29,041 bases of DNA, from the NCBI GenBank assembly GCA_942492225.1, contig CALODS010000005.1, forward strand, positions 1-29,041. The letters run 5' to 3'. The stretch comes from JAFGTX01 sp942492225. Its GTDB lineage: Bacteria > Bacillota > Clostridia > Peptostreptococcales > Acidaminobacteraceae. Positions 1 through 7,008 of this stretch are shown here, piece after piece. Numbering within the stretch: the stretch's first letter is position 1; each line of letters opens with the position of its first letter. A program made the translations under genes and the position numbers. Below the pieces are notes generated by a model, which made no database searches, was not told where the DNA came from, and worked only from the letters and a program-made list of their open reading frames with translations.

Positions 1-272
1 GCATAGGCAATGATAATCACCGTGTCACCTGGTTGTACGAGTCTTGCCGCAGCACCATTTAAGCAGATTACACCGCTATCCTTTGGCCCTTCAATCGTAT
101 AGGTCTCTAGTCTTGCACCATTGTTATTGTTAACTATTTGTACTTTTTCTCCTGGCAAAATATTCGCCGCGTCAAGAAGTGTTTTATCTATTGTAATACT
201 ACCTACATAATTTAAATTTGCTTCTGTTACTGTTGCTCTGTGTAATTTACTTTTAAACATTGTTAATAACAT
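1..272 (-). CDS. panD: Aspartate 1-decarboxylase, C-terminus cut by window edge
   Basis: This enzyme decarboxylates L-aspartate to beta-alanine for pantothenate synthesis, using a pyruvoyl group made by self-cleavage. About 90 of the usual ~127 residues are inside the window. With the start at 272 the residues fall in register with the E. coli enzyme: Lys9, Tyr22, the Gly24-Ser25 cleavage pair, Arg54, Thr57 and Tyr58. The ATG at 272 is preceded at 8 nt by GGAGGT, which lies inside the end of panC; the next ATG at 260 is too far from it. The start abuts the panC stop, so the two are probably translationally coupled. It is the last visible gene of the panG-panB-panC-panD operon. The missing C-terminus is only the window edge. 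Confidence 0.95.
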   Translation of the reverse strand, partial: MLLTMFKSKLHRATVTEANLNYVGSITIDKTLLDAANILPGEKVQIVNNNNGARLETYTIEGPKDSGVICLNGAAARLVQPGDTVIIIAY

Positions 273-273
273 G

Positions 274-1125
274 TTACTTAACCTCCAACCTTACATTGTC
301 AATCAATCTTGGTCGTCCAACTTGAACTGCCAGTGCAATTAAGGTGTCGCCAGATAATGTCACGACATCTTCTAATGTCTTTGCATCTACTATTTCTACA
401 TAATCAATTGCTGCATACGCAATTGTATTAATGTGATCACACATCATTTTTTTGATAATTTCTGCCGAACGTTCACCAGATTGAATTTGCTCAACCGCTT
501 TGTTCAAAGATTGACTTAATACCAATGCATCTAGTCTTTGATCATCAGTTAAATAAGCATTTCTAGAACTCATTGCCAAGCCATCTTCTTCACGTACAAT
601 TGGGCATGGTACAATTTCTATATCCACATTTAGTTCTCTTACCATTTTCTCTACCACCGCTACTTGTTGGGCATCTTTTTGACCAAAATAAGCACGATCT
701 GCTTTTACGATGTTAAATAATTTGGCTAATACCGTCGTTACGCCTCTAAAATGACCCTCTCGTGAAGCACCACATAGTTTCTTTGTGATAGAACCAAAAG
801 TTTCTACATAAGTGGTATACCCTTCTGGATACATTGCATCAGGTGTTGGATGGAAAATAATATCCGTCCCTTCTAACTCACAAAGAGCTGCATCTCTCTC
901 TAAGTCTCTAGGATAAGATGCTAAGTCTTCATTTGGTCCAAATTGTGTTGGGTTCACAAATATACTGACAACCACAATATCATTATTCTTTTTAGCTTCT
1001 TTGATCAACGATAAATGCCCTGCATGAAGGTAACCCATTGTTGGCACATAACCAATGCTTTTCCCTGCACGAACGTGTTGTTTCATGATGTCATTCATTT
1101 CTTGAATGGATTCAATAATTTTCAT
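274..1125 (-). CDS. panC: Pantothenate synthetase (pantoate--beta-alanine ligase)
   Basis: The protein joins pantoate and beta-alanine with ATP in the cytoplasm, the last step of pantothenate synthesis. It has 283 residues, the normal family length. Visible hallmarks are the HIGH-type nucleotide motif in MGYLHAGH (30-37), FVNPTQF (56-62), the pantoate and ATP-binding stretch GASREGHFRGV (119-129), GQKD (148-151) and the KMSKS-like MSSRN (185-189). The ATG at 1125 has AAGGAG six bases upstream. It lies 22 bases after panB and directly before panD, whose ribosome site is inside its last codons. No key residue appears changed. Confidence 0.97.
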   Translation of the reverse strand: MKIIESIQEMNDIMKQHVRAGKSIGYVPTMGYLHAGHLSLIKEAKKNNDIVVVSIFVNPTQFGPNEDLASYPRDLERDAALCELEGTDIIFHPTPDAMYPEGYTTYVETFGSITKKLCGASREGHFRGVTTVLAKLFNIVKADRAYFGQKDAQQVAVVEKMVRELNVDIEIVPCPIVREEDGLAMSSRNAYLTDDQRLDALVLSQSLNKAVEQIQSGERSAEIIKKMMCDHINTIAYAAIDYVEIVDAKTLEDVVTLSGDTLIALAVQVGRPRLIDNVRLEVK

Positions 1126-1147
1126 AGGATACTCCTTAAAATATAAG

Positions 1148-1984
1148 TTAATATAATTTTTCTAATAATGATTCATCTATTTTAAAACCGTGTTTCTCTT
1201 CAGGAAACTGTTCGTTTTTTACTTCTTCAATATAACTACTGATTGCTTTTTTCATTTCTCCACCAACATTGCCATAAGTCTTGACAAACTTTGGTGACAA
1301 TTGATCATAAGCACCAACAATGTCATTTATAACAAGCACCTGTCCATCACATACAAGACCTGCGCCAATTCCAATCGTTGGTATCGTCAACTTATCTGTA
1401 ATTATTTTTGCGAGTTTTGTTGGGATACATTCCAAAACAATGGCACATACGCCTGCTGCTTCAAGTGCTAATGCGTCATCAATCAGCAGCTTAGCTTGTT
1501 CTGTGTCTTTACCTTGAACTTTAAATCCACCAAATACGTTCACTGATTGCGGTGTCAATCCCAAATGACCAACCACTGGTATTTTTGCTGCAAGAATGCC
1601 TTTAATTTGTGGCAACATCTCTTGTCCACCTTCAAGTTTAACTGCATTTGCCCCTGCTTCTTTAATAAATCTACCTGCATTTCGTACAGCTTCTTCTACA
1701 CTTATATGGTAGGAAAGAAAAGGCATATCACCAATTACAAAGGCATTTTTCGCACCACGTGTAACGGCTTTTGTATGGTGTAACATATCATCCATTGTGA
1801 CTTGTAGCGTATCTTCGTACCCTAGTATCACCATTCCTAAGGAATCACCGACTAAAATCGTATCAATTCCTGCTTCATCCATCATTTTTGCTGTTGAATA
1901 GTCGTACGCTGTTAGCATCGTTATTTTTTCTTTTTTCTCTTTTAATTGTATTAAATGACTTACTGTAAATTTTTTATTTTTCAT
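1148..1984 (-). CDS. panB: 3-methyl-2-oxobutanoate hydroxymethyltransferase
   Basis: PanB transfers a hydroxymethyl group from methylene-tetrahydrofolate to 2-oxoisovalerate, giving ketopantoate. The 278-residue protein has the family's usual TIM-barrel length. The metal-binding acidic residues are recognisable in GDS (46-48), GDMPF (Asp86) and KLEGG (Lys116, Glu118), with a late catalytic glutamate in LECIP (Glu185) and the VVGHLGLTPQ stretch near 137-146. The ATG at 1984 has AGGAG nine bases upstream and overlaps the end of the reductase gene by 11 bases, which suggests translational coupling. Substrate comes from the valine pathway and the product feeds the reductase encoded just upstream. 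Confidence 0.97.
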   Translation of the reverse strand: MKNKKFTVSHLIQLKEKKEKITMLTAYDYSTAKMMDEAGIDTILVGDSLGMVILGYEDTLQVTMDDMLHHTKAVTRGAKNAFVIGDMPFLSYHISVEEAVRNAGRFIKEAGANAVKLEGGQEMLPQIKGILAAKIPVVGHLGLTPQSVNVFGGFKVQGKDTEQAKLLIDDALALEAAGVCAIVLECIPTKLAKIITDKLTIPTIGIGAGLVCDGQVLVINDIVGAYDQLSPKFVKTYGNVGGEMKKAISSYIEEVKNEQFPEEKHGFKIDESLLEKLY

Positions 1985-2843
1985 GATTTTGCACTCCTTT
2001 TAGTAATAATGTTCTAAAGTTTTCTTTTAGAACAGGATCAGTTAGCTTTGATTTTTCTGCTAACGCCACTGTCATCATTCCTAAAGTGCTGTAATCCTTT
2101 TTCATTTGTTCATCAGACATTGCTGATAAATGGGTTTTCACCGTAGAAATATCTCCTCTAGCAATCGGTCCAGTTAATGCCTTCTCGCTACCATATTCTA
2201 TAGCGTTATTAAGGGCACCAAACATCAGATGCTTATAAGCCTTTAAGCCAATAACATTTGATGGATCAAACGTTGCAATCATTTGTTCTGCCAGTGCTGT
2301 TACAGCCATCATATAATTTGACGCAACACAAGCAGTTGCATGATACATTGCCTTTTGTTCTTTTTCTAGTGTCACCACTGTATTGTTGCAGTTTCTCATC
2401 ATCTCTTTTGCTATTTCAATACCTGCGTGCTCTCCCTCTACTGCGAAAGTACAAGTCTCAAGATCATGTCTTCCCTTTTCAACGGTAGCAAAAGCTTGTA
2501 AAGGATGTAATGAAAATACGGGTGTTTGAATATTATGGCTTGTAAAAATCTCTGTCGTCAACGCACCACTCATATGACCAAGAGCACATCGTCTATGAGA
2601 CAAAACAGATAGTTCAAATACAATCTCTGAAATAACAGTATCGGGTGTAGTAATCATAACCAGGTCACAATCGTCTAATAAAGACTGAAGCGATCCGTAA
2701 ACAGATGACGCTGTTAAAGCGCAACTATTTCGTGCCGATTCTTCACTACGACTATAATACCCTATGATATTATGACCGTGTTCTTTCAAATAAAGTCCAA
2801 ATGCGGTGCCTACTTTTCCTGCACCAATAAATCCTATATTCAT
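1974..2843 (-). CDS. panG: Rossmann/DUF2520 reductase, probable PanG-type ketopantoate reductase
   Basis: The protein has an N-terminal NAD(P)-binding Rossmann fold, with GFIGAGKVGTA in the first 15 residues, and a C-terminal helical DUF2520 region. This is not the classical PanE arrangement. From memory, a DUF2520-type enzyme named PanG supplies ketopantoate reductase activity in Francisella and some Firmicutes. Being first in an operon with panB, panC and panD, and with no panE in view, it most likely reduces ketopantoate to pantoate; this is inference from context plus family. I chose the ATG at 2843 because GGGAA sits nine bases upstream; ATG at 2849 and GTG at 2852 are possible in-frame alternatives. 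The transcript comes through the terminator at 2865-2896. Confidence 0.85.
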   Translation of the reverse strand: MNIGFIGAGKVGTAFGLYLKEHGHNIIGYYSRSEESARNSCALTASSVYGSLQSLLDDCDLVMITTPDTVISEIVFELSVLSHRRCALGHMSGALTTEIFTSHNIQTPVFSLHPLQAFATVEKGRHDLETCTFAVEGEHAGIEIAKEMMRNCNNTVVTLEKEQKAMYHATACVASNYMMAVTALAEQMIATFDPSNVIGLKAYKHLMFGALNNAIEYGSEKALTGPIARGDISTVKTHLSAMSDEQMKKDYSTLGMMTVALAEKSKLTDPVLKENFRTLLLKGVQNHEK

Positions 2844-2864
2844 TATCATCACTTCCCAAAAAAC

Positions 2865-2896
2865 AAAAAATCCCTATCTGCAATCAACAAATAGAG
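2865..2896 (-). terminator. Intrinsic terminator / attenuator before the pan operon
   Basis: A nine-pair stem (2896-2888 with 2880-2872, two of the pairs G-U) with a 7-nt loop is followed by A and six U's. It lies between the leader promoter and panG, only about 22 bases from the panG start, so the operon can be expressed only by readthrough or antitermination. That position is typical of an attenuator. Confidence 0.75.
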
Positions 2897-3070
2897 CTAA
2901 CATCCTTAGGTTAACGGTTATGGCTGTCTCGGTCCATTGGCTCAGAGCAGATTTCATTCGTGCTTACGCACATCCTTATTTAGTAGGTATGGCGCTAGTC
3001 GCCATCCACAGGTAATACAAAAGATTATGATCCATTGTCGAAAAAGGTACAGTCCTTACGGTTCCTGTCC
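2865..3070 (-). promoter_or_regulatory. Structured 5' leader of the pan operon, candidate pan RNA motif
   Basis: The leader holds three tandem hairpins with the same closing pattern, 5'-GGA and 3'-UACC, each leaving an unpaired A before the final CC: 3070-3046 (inner GUAA tetraloop), 3033-3011 (weak, mismatched stem) and 3007-2986 (six-pair stem after the closing pairs). They are followed by a GUGC-GUAA-GCAC hairpin (2971-2960), a six-pair hairpin (2915-2896) and the terminator. The pan motif, as I remember it, is one or two hairpins with conserved bulged A's in leaders of panB/panC/panD operons. Context and shape agree; I could not compare with the Rfam model. I found no T-box sequence and no other riboswitch signature I know. 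Confidence 0.55.
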
Positions 3071-3076
3071 GAATCA

Positions 3077-3085
3077 ATTATAGCA
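3077..3085 (-). promoter_or_regulatory. Extended -10 promoter of the pan leader
   Basis: TGCTATAAT is a perfect extended -10 element; the predicted start of transcription is near 3070, exactly where the first leader hairpin begins. No good -35 box is present 16-18 bases further upstream. Confidence 0.65.
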
Positions 3086-3198
3086 CAGCATAATTTAAAA
3101 ATCTAATATATTTAAAAATTTATCTTCCCTTTTACATAAATATGGGTATACTAATACTGGTAATAAAGGTCAATTATAAACACTGAAAGGAACATTCG

Positions 3199-3969
3199 AT
3201 GAACATTGAATCAATATTAAATATCGCTTTAAATCTTGGCGCTGGACTGATGGAAAATGGCGCAGAAACCTATAGAGCAGAAGACACCATTGAGCGTATA
3301 TGTCACTCAATGGCATGCGAAAACATTCAAGTTTTTGCCATACCAACGGGCATTTTTTTATCAGTTTACTATCAAAATGAAATGCATACACGTTTCCATC
3401 GTGTACATAAGTCAACAATTGATTTACGAATTGTTACACGATTAAATGATTTTTCTAGACGAATTGTTTCAGGTGAAGTTTCTCTAGGAGATATAGACAC
3501 TGAATTAAACTTCATATTAGCCAGCCCTTCTTATAATATTAAGATTCGGAGCTTAGCTGCTGGATTTGCTGGCGGATTTTCAACACTTATCTTCCAAGGA
3601 ACACCACTGGAATTTATTTTTTCTTTTGTGGTTAGTGCGATTGTTAACTTATGTTATACAACCCTTCTCCGTGGCATACAATCTGGTTTTATGAAAAATA
3701 TCTTTGGTGGATTCGTTACTGGTGGGCTAGCAATCGTCTTGGCAGTTTCGGCAAGTCCATATATACTAACGTCATATGATTCAATTATCATTGGTGCAAT
3801 TATGCCACTGGTACCTGGCGTTTCTATGACCAACGCTATTCGCGATTCTCTATCTGGCGAATTAGTCGCTGGTATTACCAAACTGGCTGAGACATTGATT
3901 ATTGCAACAGGCATCGCTATTGGTGTTGGTATTGCACTAAGTCTTCGATTAAATATAATAGGAGGATAA
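3199..3969 (+). CDS. ThrE/YjjP-like exporter subunit (DUF1212, N-terminal half)
   Basis: This 256-residue protein matches the N-terminal half of the threonine/serine exporter family. The soluble first ~110 residues carry the conserved GAGLMENGAETYRAE and FAIPTGIFLSV stretches, followed by about five hydrophobic segments from residue ~118 on. The split form needs a small partner, supplied by the next gene one base downstream. The E. coli pair YjjP/YjjB exports succinate and ThrE exports threonine, so the substrate here (amino acid or dicarboxylate) cannot be told. The ATG at 3199 follows GAAAGGAAC at suitable spacing. It is divergent from the pan leader, and I see no convincing promoter in the ~110 bases between them. 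Confidence 0.88.
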   Translation: MNIESILNIALNLGAGLMENGAETYRAEDTIERICHSMACENIQVFAIPTGIFLSVYYQNEMHTRFHRVHKSTIDLRIVTRLNDFSRRIVSGEVSLGDIDTELNFILASPSYNIKIRSLAAGFAGGFSTLIFQGTPLEFIFSFVVSAIVNLCYTTLLRGIQSGFMKNIFGGFVTGGLAIVLAVSASPYILTSYDSIIIGAIMPLVPGVSMTNAIRDSLSGELVAGITKLAETLIIATGIAIGVGIALSLRLNIIGG

Positions 3970-3970
3970 T

Positions 3971-4423
3971 ATGACCTACATTTCAAATTTTATATTTTCA
4001 TATATTAGTACAATTGGCTTTGCTATTATGTTTAATGCACCCAGTAAGTCAATTTTCAAAACAGGCTTTGCAGGTGCAATGGGATGGATGTTTTATATGT
4101 TTACCATGTCACAATATCCTAATAAAGGCACTGCATCCTTTATTGGCGCTTTGACAGTTGGCTTGTTAAGCGAATGGTTCGCAACAAAGACAAGAAGGCC
4201 GGTAACACTTTACGTCATTCCTGGAATCATTCCCCTCGTGCCAGGGTTCGGTCTTTACTATACGATTTTATCTATCATACGAAAAGATTATATGAACGCT
4301 GCCAACACCGGATTTGAATCTATTTTTATCGCTATAGGTATTGCGTTAGGACTTATTCTCGCATTGCAAATTGGTAAAGGTATTCGCACAAGTTATATCC
4401 ACCGACAAAATCTTAGCAGATAA
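3971..4423 (+). CDS. ThrE/YjjB-like exporter subunit (DUF3815, C-terminal half)
   Basis: This is the small membrane partner of the gene before it: 150 residues with four to five hydrophobic segments and the conserved PGIIPLVPGFGLYY near the middle, which mirrors the PLVPGVSMTNA motif of the larger subunit. AGGAGG lies five bases before the ATG and inside the end of the upstream gene, so the two are made together. The pair likely forms one inner-membrane exporter. A strong terminator follows at 4443-4478. Confidence 0.88.
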   Translation: MTYISNFIFSYISTIGFAIMFNAPSKSIFKTGFAGAMGWMFYMFTMSQYPNKGTASFIGALTVGLLSEWFATKTRRPVTLYVIPGIIPLVPGFGLYYTILSIIRKDYMNAANTGFESIFIAIGIALGLILALQIGKGIRTSYIHRQNLSR

Positions 4424-4442
4424 TTATACGTCAAAAAATACA

Positions 4443-4478
4443 AAAGCCTAAAGACTATTTTTTCTGTCTTTAGGCTTT
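4443..4478. terminator. Bidirectional terminator between convergent genes
   Basis: A perfect 13-base inverted repeat (4443-4455 with 4466-4478) encloses a 10-base loop. It ends the plus-strand exporter operon and, read on the other strand, is followed by a T-rich run that would end the zinc-ribbon gene. Confidence 0.85.
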
Positions 4479-4511
4479 CAATTTTGTATCTGCTCGCTTG
4501 GATTTTCCATA

Positions 4512-4670
4512 TTAATGGTCCATTGTTTTAATTCTATAAAGATTTGCATATTCATAATCTACTTCTGCATGACATGTTTGACATAACCCAAATCTGTCAA
4601 CTTTCTTCTCATCATGACATCTCTTACAAACTGCTACCTTAAATTGATTATCTTGAGTTGCTTTTTTAAT
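4512..4670 (-). CDS. Small zinc-ribbon protein, probable AUU start
   Basis: I do not recognise the family. The 52-residue product has two CxxC pairs, CKRC and CQTC, ten residues apart, as in a small treble-clef or zinc-ribbon protein, followed by an acidic and aromatic tail. It is basic at the start and has no membrane segment, so it is probably a cytoplasmic nucleic-acid or protein binder; that is inference. The start is unusual: GGGAGG at 4683-4678 lies 7 nt before ATT at 4670, and no in-frame ATG exists. An in-frame TTG at 4727 would add 19 residues but has no ribosome site and sits about 12 bases from the predicted transcription start. It is monocistronic, with a promoter at 4746-4774 and a terminator at 4443-4478. 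Confidence 0.6.
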   Translation of the reverse strand: MKKATQDNQFKVAVCKRCHDEKKVDRFGLCQTCHAEVDYEYANLYRIKTMDH

Positions 4671-4745
4671 AATGTTTCCTCCCTTTTCTTTAACAAAATG
4701 TTTTATGGTATGTATTTTTGTATACAATCATCTTGGTATATGAAT

Positions 4746-4774
4746 ATTATACCCAATCAAATTGCAAAATACAA
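4746..4774 (-). promoter_or_regulatory. Sigma-A promoter of the zinc-ribbon gene
   Basis: TTGTAT (4774-4769), a 17-base spacer and a perfect TATAAT (4751-4746) predict transcription from about 4739 and a leader of roughly 70 nt. The spacer holds an ATTTTGCAAT sequence that recurs at 4832-4823, a possible operator. Confidence 0.7.
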
Positions 4775-4858
4775 CATTTTTTTATGTTTTATTTTGTTTT
4801 TTTGCAAGAAAGAAGTAACCTTATTGCAAAATCACCATTTCAGCACAAAACTTCATAC

Positions 4859-4885
4859 AAAAAAAGAAGCTATTTCTAGCTTCTT
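4859..4885 (-). terminator. Intrinsic terminator after the symporter gene
   Basis: A perfect nine-pair stem (4885-4877 with 4872-4864) with a GAAA tetraloop is followed by a run of U's. It lies eight bases after the symporter stop codon and closes the long operon that begins at the CHR genes. Confidence 0.9.
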
Positions 4886-4893
4886 AATTTTTA

Positions 4894-6111
4894 CTATTTA
4901 TAACTCCAATTTTCTACTGCTATTGCAGTTATAATATCGCCGGTCACATTGATAATTATTCTCAAAACTTCCAAACCTTTATCTACCCCTAAGATTAGTA
5001 GTAACCCTTCCACAGGAATACCAATAAAATAAAAGAGAATACTTAAAGTCAATATACCATCATAAGGGATATTAAAACTACCTTGAGCCAATAAAAATGT
5101 TAAGCCTCCTATAATTAGTAGTTCTGTTAAACCAAGGGATACACCATAAAATCGCGCCATCAATACTGTTGAAAAACAGTGCATGATGGCTGTGCCATCC
5201 CGATTCATATTTTGACCTAGTCTAAGAACAAATCCAGCAATATCTTCATCAACATTAAATTTATTGACCGCTGTAGATATCGTTACTGGTAAAACTTCTG
5301 TGCTACTAGATGTTTTACTGATGACTTTTGCTAAAGGTTTCGTTTTTTGTATAAGATCAATCAATTTTATTGGTGTGCTTAATTTAATTAACGCACCATA
5401 CATAAGTGCACCAAAAATTAAGAGCGTAATCACCAACCCTATGCCATAAATGAGAATTGCGGCAAATCCCGTTGAGCCAACTAATCCAAATACAGTCATG
5501 ACATAAATAAGGACAGGAATATAAATAACATCAATACAATATTTTAATATCTTAGACAACACCTTTTGAGATTGTATAAAAAAGTTATCAATATGTTGAG
5601 GGATTATACCTGTATTCAACTCTGATAGATAGCCAATAATAACAGAAAAACATAGTGACACTGCAACAATATTTGGTGTGATAATATGTCGCATTAATCC
5701 TGTCTGATTGCCTAAGTGAGCCATTTCTAAGCTTCTTGCTATGAGGTTATTTGTGTACTGAGTCACAATTGATAAATCTACTGTGATATATTGTTGTAAC
5801 CAATAACTGAAGGTCAATGAAAATAAAATAGCTAAAAGAGTGGTCATAATAAACTTTTTTAACGTATAATATCCAATCGTACTATTTTTGAGCCCTTGAA
5901 TCATTAATTTTGTGGCATTAATTGTCGTAAATGCAATCATCGGTAGCATCAGTAATTCTATGATAAGAACATAAGTTTTATATCCATAGATACCTTTGTC
6001 AATAAGAGTCATCACAAATACGTTCTCAGTGTTACTAATACTGTATATAAATAACCCTATTATCGCACCTAATAGAAATGCGATAAACACACGGATTTTC
6101 AATTTTTCCAT
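4894..6111 (-). CDS. Sodium/proton:dicarboxylate (glutamate) symporter, SDF family
   Basis: This 405-residue membrane protein has the family's alternating hydrophobic segments. The re-entrant loop and substrate motifs are visible: SSSTEVLP (268-275), NMNRDGTA (301-308, usually NMDGTA, here with two extra residues), the second re-entrant region FLLAQGSFNIPYDGI (~339-353) and the last helix with Asp, Arg and Asn in the GVDKGLEVLRIIINVTGD stretch. It should import glutamate, aspartate or a C4-dicarboxylate with cations. It lies directly downstream of a GlnK/GlnL-type two-component system, which suggests that system controls its expression. Exact substrate is open. Confidence 0.88.
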   Translation of the reverse strand: MEKLKIRVFIAFLLGAIIGLFIYSISNTENVFVMTLIDKGIYGYKTYVLIIELLMLPMIAFTTINATKLMIQGLKNSTIGYYTLKKFIMTTLLAILFSLTFSYWLQQYITVDLSIVTQYTNNLIARSLEMAHLGNQTGLMRHIITPNIVAVSLCFSVIIGYLSELNTGIIPQHIDNFFIQSQKVLSKILKYCIDVIYIPVLIYVMTVFGLVGSTGFAAILIYGIGLVITLLIFGALMYGALIKLSTPIKLIDLIQKTKPLAKVISKTSSSTEVLPVTISTAVNKFNVDEDIAGFVLRLGQNMNRDGTAIMHCFSTVLMARFYGVSLGLTELLIIGGLTFLLAQGSFNIPYDGILTLSILFYFIGIPVEGLLLILGVDKGLEVLRIIINVTGDIITAIAVENWSYK

Positions 6112-6120
6112 ATTTTTTTC

Positions 6121-7008
6121 CTATCTTAATATATTAATGACGCCTTCTAAAAATGCTTTTGCACTTATTTTTCCACGAGATGTTCCCTTACCTCTTATAT
6201 AATCCATTTCTGTTTTTACTTCTTTAAATTCAAAGACCGATGATGAAAACTTTTCAAAACGATAATTTCCAAAATCCTCAATCCCCATTGTTGCTACATT
6301 TTCTAAAGCACTCTGAATGGTTCTTCTTATGCGCTGTTCAATCGCTTTTATTGAATTAGAAATCTCTCCATTTTCTCTTGCGTATTGATGACTCAATCGT
6401 TCATACAAATCCTTCATGCAATACTTACGTAAACTCTGAATAGATTGATTTCGATCTTGTATTATCAACTCAATCAATTGAATCAAATCTTCGCATCCAG
6501 CATCACCTAAAATACCTAACTCTGTAAATAATGAAATTACTTCATTTCTCACTTGAGGTTTTTTGAAGACAGCCTTCTCAGCACTTGATTGAGCAATGTT
6601 TAATGTGTTACCAATCTGCTCTATCACTTTCTTGTAATGTCTCATTTCAATAGCTTTTTTGGTTACACTCAAAACCTCTATAACATTTATTGGTTTAGTA
6701 ATATAAAAATCAATGCCATTTTGATACGCCTCACTAACCATATCCGAAGAACTTACTTGAGAAATCATAATGAAATTGGTTTCTGAGCCTCTTTGTCTTA
6801 ATTGCTTTATGATTTCAATACCATCCATTGCTGGCAACAATAAGTCTACAAATGCGACATCCGGAGATAGATTTAAAATATCATTAACCGCTTCTTCACC
6901 AGTTTCTGAAGAACCTATAATGACACCGAGATCATTGTCCTCAACAATATTGGAGAGAATTGCTCTTACACCTATGTCATCATCTACTACGTAAATTTTT
7001 GCGCTCAT
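6121..7008 (-). CDS. GlnL/YcbB-like response regulator
   Basis: The first ~120 residues form a receiver domain with Asp9-Asp10, the phosphorylation site Asp55 (in AFVDLLLP) and Lys105 (in YITKP). After a linker comes a ~140-residue helical C-terminal region of the YcbB type found in B. subtilis GlnL, a presumed DNA-binding domain. In B. subtilis GlnK-GlnL responds to glutamine and turns on a glutamine transporter and glutaminase. The start at 7008 is set by AGGAGG just upstream; a longer reading to 7029 lacks such a site. It overlaps the kinase gene by 29 bases and precedes a symporter gene, its probable target. Confidence 0.85.
   Translation of the reverse strand: MSAKIYVVDDDIGVRAILSNIVEDNDLGVIIGSSETGEEAVNDILNLSPDVAFVDLLLPAMDGIEIIKQLRQRGSETNFIMISQVSSSDMVSEAYQNGIDFYITKPINVIEVLSVTKKAIEMRHYKKVIEQIGNTLNIAQSSAEKAVFKKPQVRNEVISLFTELGILGDAGCEDLIQLIELIIQDRNQSIQSLRKYCMKDLYERLSHQYARENGEISNSIKAIEQRIRRTIQSALENVATMGIEDFGNYRFEKFSSSVFEFKEVKTEMDYIRGKGTSRGKISAKAFLEGVINILR

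Noticed and set aside
2806..3015. A 69-residue plus-strand open frame over the pan leader
   Set aside because: It overlaps the panG start and structured leader, lacks a ribosome site and has no family-like features.
2865..3070. 6S RNA or T-box instead of a pan leader
   Set aside because: The ends do not pair into a long rod as in 6S RNA, and no T-box AGGGUGGNACCGCG-type sequence is present.
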